A DNA stretch of 64,000 bases, from positions 210,658-274,657 of the forward strand of contig CALWVS010000001.1 of assembly GCA_944385095.1 (NCBI GenBank), in the 5' to 3' direction. The position numbers and the translations under genes were made by a program. Below the pieces are notes generated by a model. That model made no database searches and had not been told where the DNA came from. It saw only the letters and a program-made list of their open reading frames with translations. The DNA is from an uncultured Oscillospiraceae bacterium (GTDB lineage: Bacteria; Bacillota; Clostridia; Oscillospirales; Oscillospiraceae). Every line of letters begins with the position of its first letter. Within the stretch, counting starts at the first letter, position 1. This document shows positions 62,702-64,000 of the stretch, in pieces.

Positions 62702-63904
62702 ATGTTAACAAGTTTGGGATGGATTTTTTTCACAGGGCTGGTGTTGGGACTGGCAGCAAAAAAGGTGGGATTGCCGCCTTTGGTTGGTATGATGGCAGCC
62801 GGTGTGGTGATGGGTCCCTATCAACTGGGGATTTTGGATGAATCACTCCTGAATATTGCCCCTGATTTGCGGCAGTTGGCTTTGATTTTGATTTTGACAA
62901 GGGCTGGACTTTCACTGGATTTGAATGCATTAAAAAAAGTGGGTCGTTCTGCCATTTTGATGTGCTTTGTGCCAGCATGTTTTGAAATTGCAGGAATGAC
63001 AATATTTGCCCATCATTTATTAGGGGTTTCCTATCTGGAAGGAGCCATCATTGGGGCAGTGGTAGGGGCGGTTTCTCCCGCTGTCATTGTCCCTAGAATG
63101 ATTCGTCTCCATGAGGAGGGCTGGGGAGCTCGGAAGGGAATTCTTCAGATGATTTTGGCTGGAGCTTCAGCAGATGATATTTTTGTCATTATCATTTTTA
63201 CCGCATTGACTGGTCTAGCTGACAGTGGAACTGTACCAACCGTTGGAATGTTGTTAGAAATTCCTGTTTCTATTGTGACAGGGATTGGATTTGGCTGGAT
63301 TGTCGGAAAAGGATTGGCATATTTATATACTACCTATATAAAAGATAATACACATATGGTCTTGCTATGTTTGGCTGCCTCGTTCTTTCTGGTGGAATTG
63401 GAGACGAGATTGGAAGGTGTGATTCCATTTTCAGGTCTATTGGGCGTGATGGCAGCAGGTCTGAGTATTCAGCAGAACAGTGAGCAAGCTACAAATATAT
63501 TATCAAACTGTTTCTCAAAATTATGGATAGCAGGTGAGATTATTCTATTTGTATTGGTTGGTGCAGCAGTAGATTTGAAGTATGCACAGATGGCAGGACT
63601 TGCAGCAGTAGTAGCGGTACTAGGTGCATTGTGTGTCAGAGCTTTGGGTGTGTTGCTCTGTACAGCGGGAGCAGGGCTAAATGGAAAGGAGAGAATATTT
63701 TGTGTGCTTGCCTACCTACCAAAAGCGACTGTACAGGCAGCCATTGGTGGAGTGCCTCTTGCGATGGGGTTGGCATGCGGTCAAATGGTATTGACTGTGG
63801 CAGTGATTGCAATTTTAGTGACTGCACCTTTAGGAGCCATTGCTATTGACAGAAGTTATTCTATCCTGTTGGAAAAAAATCTTGAAAAAAGTGTTGACAA
63901 ATGA
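62702..63904 (+). CDS. Cation:proton antiporter, fluoride-riboswitch controlled
   Basis: The 400-residue product has about twelve membrane helices of the sodium/proton exchanger superfamily (PF00999 type). It holds an Asp-Asp pair in LAGASADDIFVI, typical of electrogenic members. The start follows GAGAGGAG. Fluoride riboswitches most often control crcB/fluc or CLC-type fluoride exporters, but sodium/proton antiporter genes are a recorded minority class. The likely role is tolerance of fluoride or of the pH and ion stress it causes; whether it carries fluoride is unknown. The next promoter lies inside its last codons. Confidence 0.88.
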   Translation: MLTSLGWIFFTGLVLGLAAKKVGLPPLVGMMAAGVVMGPYQLGILDESLLNIAPDLRQLALILILTRAGLSLDLNALKKVGRSAILMCFVPACFEIAGMTIFAHHLLGVSYLEGAIIGAVVGAVSPAVIVPRMIRLHEEGWGARKGILQMILAGASADDIFVIIIFTALTGLADSGTVPTVGMLLEIPVSIVTGIGFGWIVGKGLAYLYTTYIKDNTHMVLLCLAASFFLVELETRLEGVIPFSGLLGVMAAGLSIQQNSEQATNILSNCFSKLWIAGEIILFVLVGAAVDLKYAQMAGLAAVVAVLGALCVRALGVLLCTAGAGLNGKERIFCVLAYLPKATVQAAIGGVPLAMGLACGQMVLTVAVIAILVTAPLGAIAIDRSYSILLEKNLEKSVDK

Positions 63905-63922
63905 GGAAAGGTCTGGTATTAT
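63894..63922 (+). promoter_or_regulatory. Promoter of the next transcription unit
   Basis: A perfect TTGACA inside the last codons of the antiporter gene and TATTAT after 17 bases. Confidence 0.75.
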
Positions 63923-63928
63923 GGCAAA

Positions 63929-64000
63929 GCTGTCTGCGAGAGACAGCAGACAACCGCATGATGGGAATTGAGGGTGCGAAGAAGAGTTTAAAAAACTTGA
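63929..64000 (+). promoter_or_regulatory. Leader RNA of the next gene (truncated), possible lysine riboswitch start
   Basis: A perfect hairpin GCTGTCT-GCGAG-AGACAGC (63929-63947) is followed by TTGAGGGTGCGAAGAAGAGT, which resembles the 5' block of lysine riboswitches. No coding region has begun when the window ends. The assignment is tentative. Confidence 0.35.

Noticed and set aside
63929-64000. Ribosomal protein L10 leader
   Set aside because: GAGACAGCAGAC is superficially similar, but the remaining conserved L10 blocks are not found before the window ends.
1-64000. Insertion sequences, prophage, integrases or tRNA genes
   Set aside because: No transposase, integrase, phage structural protein, cloverleaf or terminal inverted repeats were recognised in any part of the window.

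Overview
The window is ordinary chromosomal DNA of a motile, endospore-forming, butyrate-producing anaerobe of the class Clostridia, most likely a gut Oscillospiraceae-type bacterium. The inference rests on flagellar and chemotaxis genes (FlgG-type, CheC, CheD, CheV), sporulation genes (spoIVB, spo0A), fermentation genes (hbd, butyryl-CoA:acetate CoA-transferase, pyruvate phosphate dikinase), Gram-positive style ribosome-binding sites with GTG/TTG starts, and Firmicutes-type leader RNAs. The genus is not decidable from sequence reading alone. I saw no tRNA or rRNA gene, insertion sequence, prophage or CRISPR array, and no stretch over about 300 bases without a gene.

Layout. 1-6 kb: end of a flagellar/chemotaxis operon (flgG-type, cheC, cheD, cheV, EAL-HDOD gene), then a divergent chemoreceptor. 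6-9.6 kb (minus): thiI-cinA and an SLH-domain exoprotein. 9.8-12.7 kb: rimI-tsaD, then infC-rpmI-rplT behind an attenuator leader; infC begins at an ATC codon. 12.8-18.5 kb: a GlnK/GlnL-like two-component pair, a corrinoid adenosyltransferase and ppdK. 18.7-21.6 kb: a large membrane c-di-GMP protein with two solute-binding domains. 21.7-26.4 kb: a complete 5-oxoproline (pyroglutamate) module, pxpA, an NRAMP-like transporter, pxpB, pxpC and a D-glutamate-cyclase-type DUF1445 gene. 26.5-32.9 kb: lipoprotein, nadE, a split chromate transporter, a MATE pump and gluQ. 33-36 kb: an ECF sigma factor with an RsgI-like PepSY anti-sigma partner and a zinc-ribbon/Big2/SH3 membrane protein. 36.4-41.5 kb: mtaB, a minus-strand rpe-recR-membrane-protein group and ilvA. 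41.7-44.7 kb: xpaC-telA-TPM.

44.9-51 kb is the sporulation locus. spoIVB and spo0A lie in the same orientation but are separated by about 4 kb holding a DUF4177 gene, nadR-pnuC (NAD salvage), an XRE regulator with a membrane protein, and an orphan RelB-like protein. The Spo0A receiver has Glu where the phosphorylated Asp is expected. 51-64 kb: ftsH, rlmB, a 745-residue protein that reads as a degenerate P1B-type ATPase without its phosphorylation motif, hbd, a lipoprotein, tatD with its radical-SAM partner, aroK, a very basic protein, the butyryl-CoA:acetate CoA-transferase, and a cation/proton antiporter under what looks like a fluoride riboswitch. The window ends in the leader of the next transcript.

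The most interesting items are the Spo0A receiver change with a perfect 0A box upstream, the pseudo-P-type ATPase, the fluoride-riboswitch-controlled antiporter, the ECF/RsgI-like/PepSY pair, the paired operators around the XRE promoter, and the interrupted spoIVB-spo0A locus.
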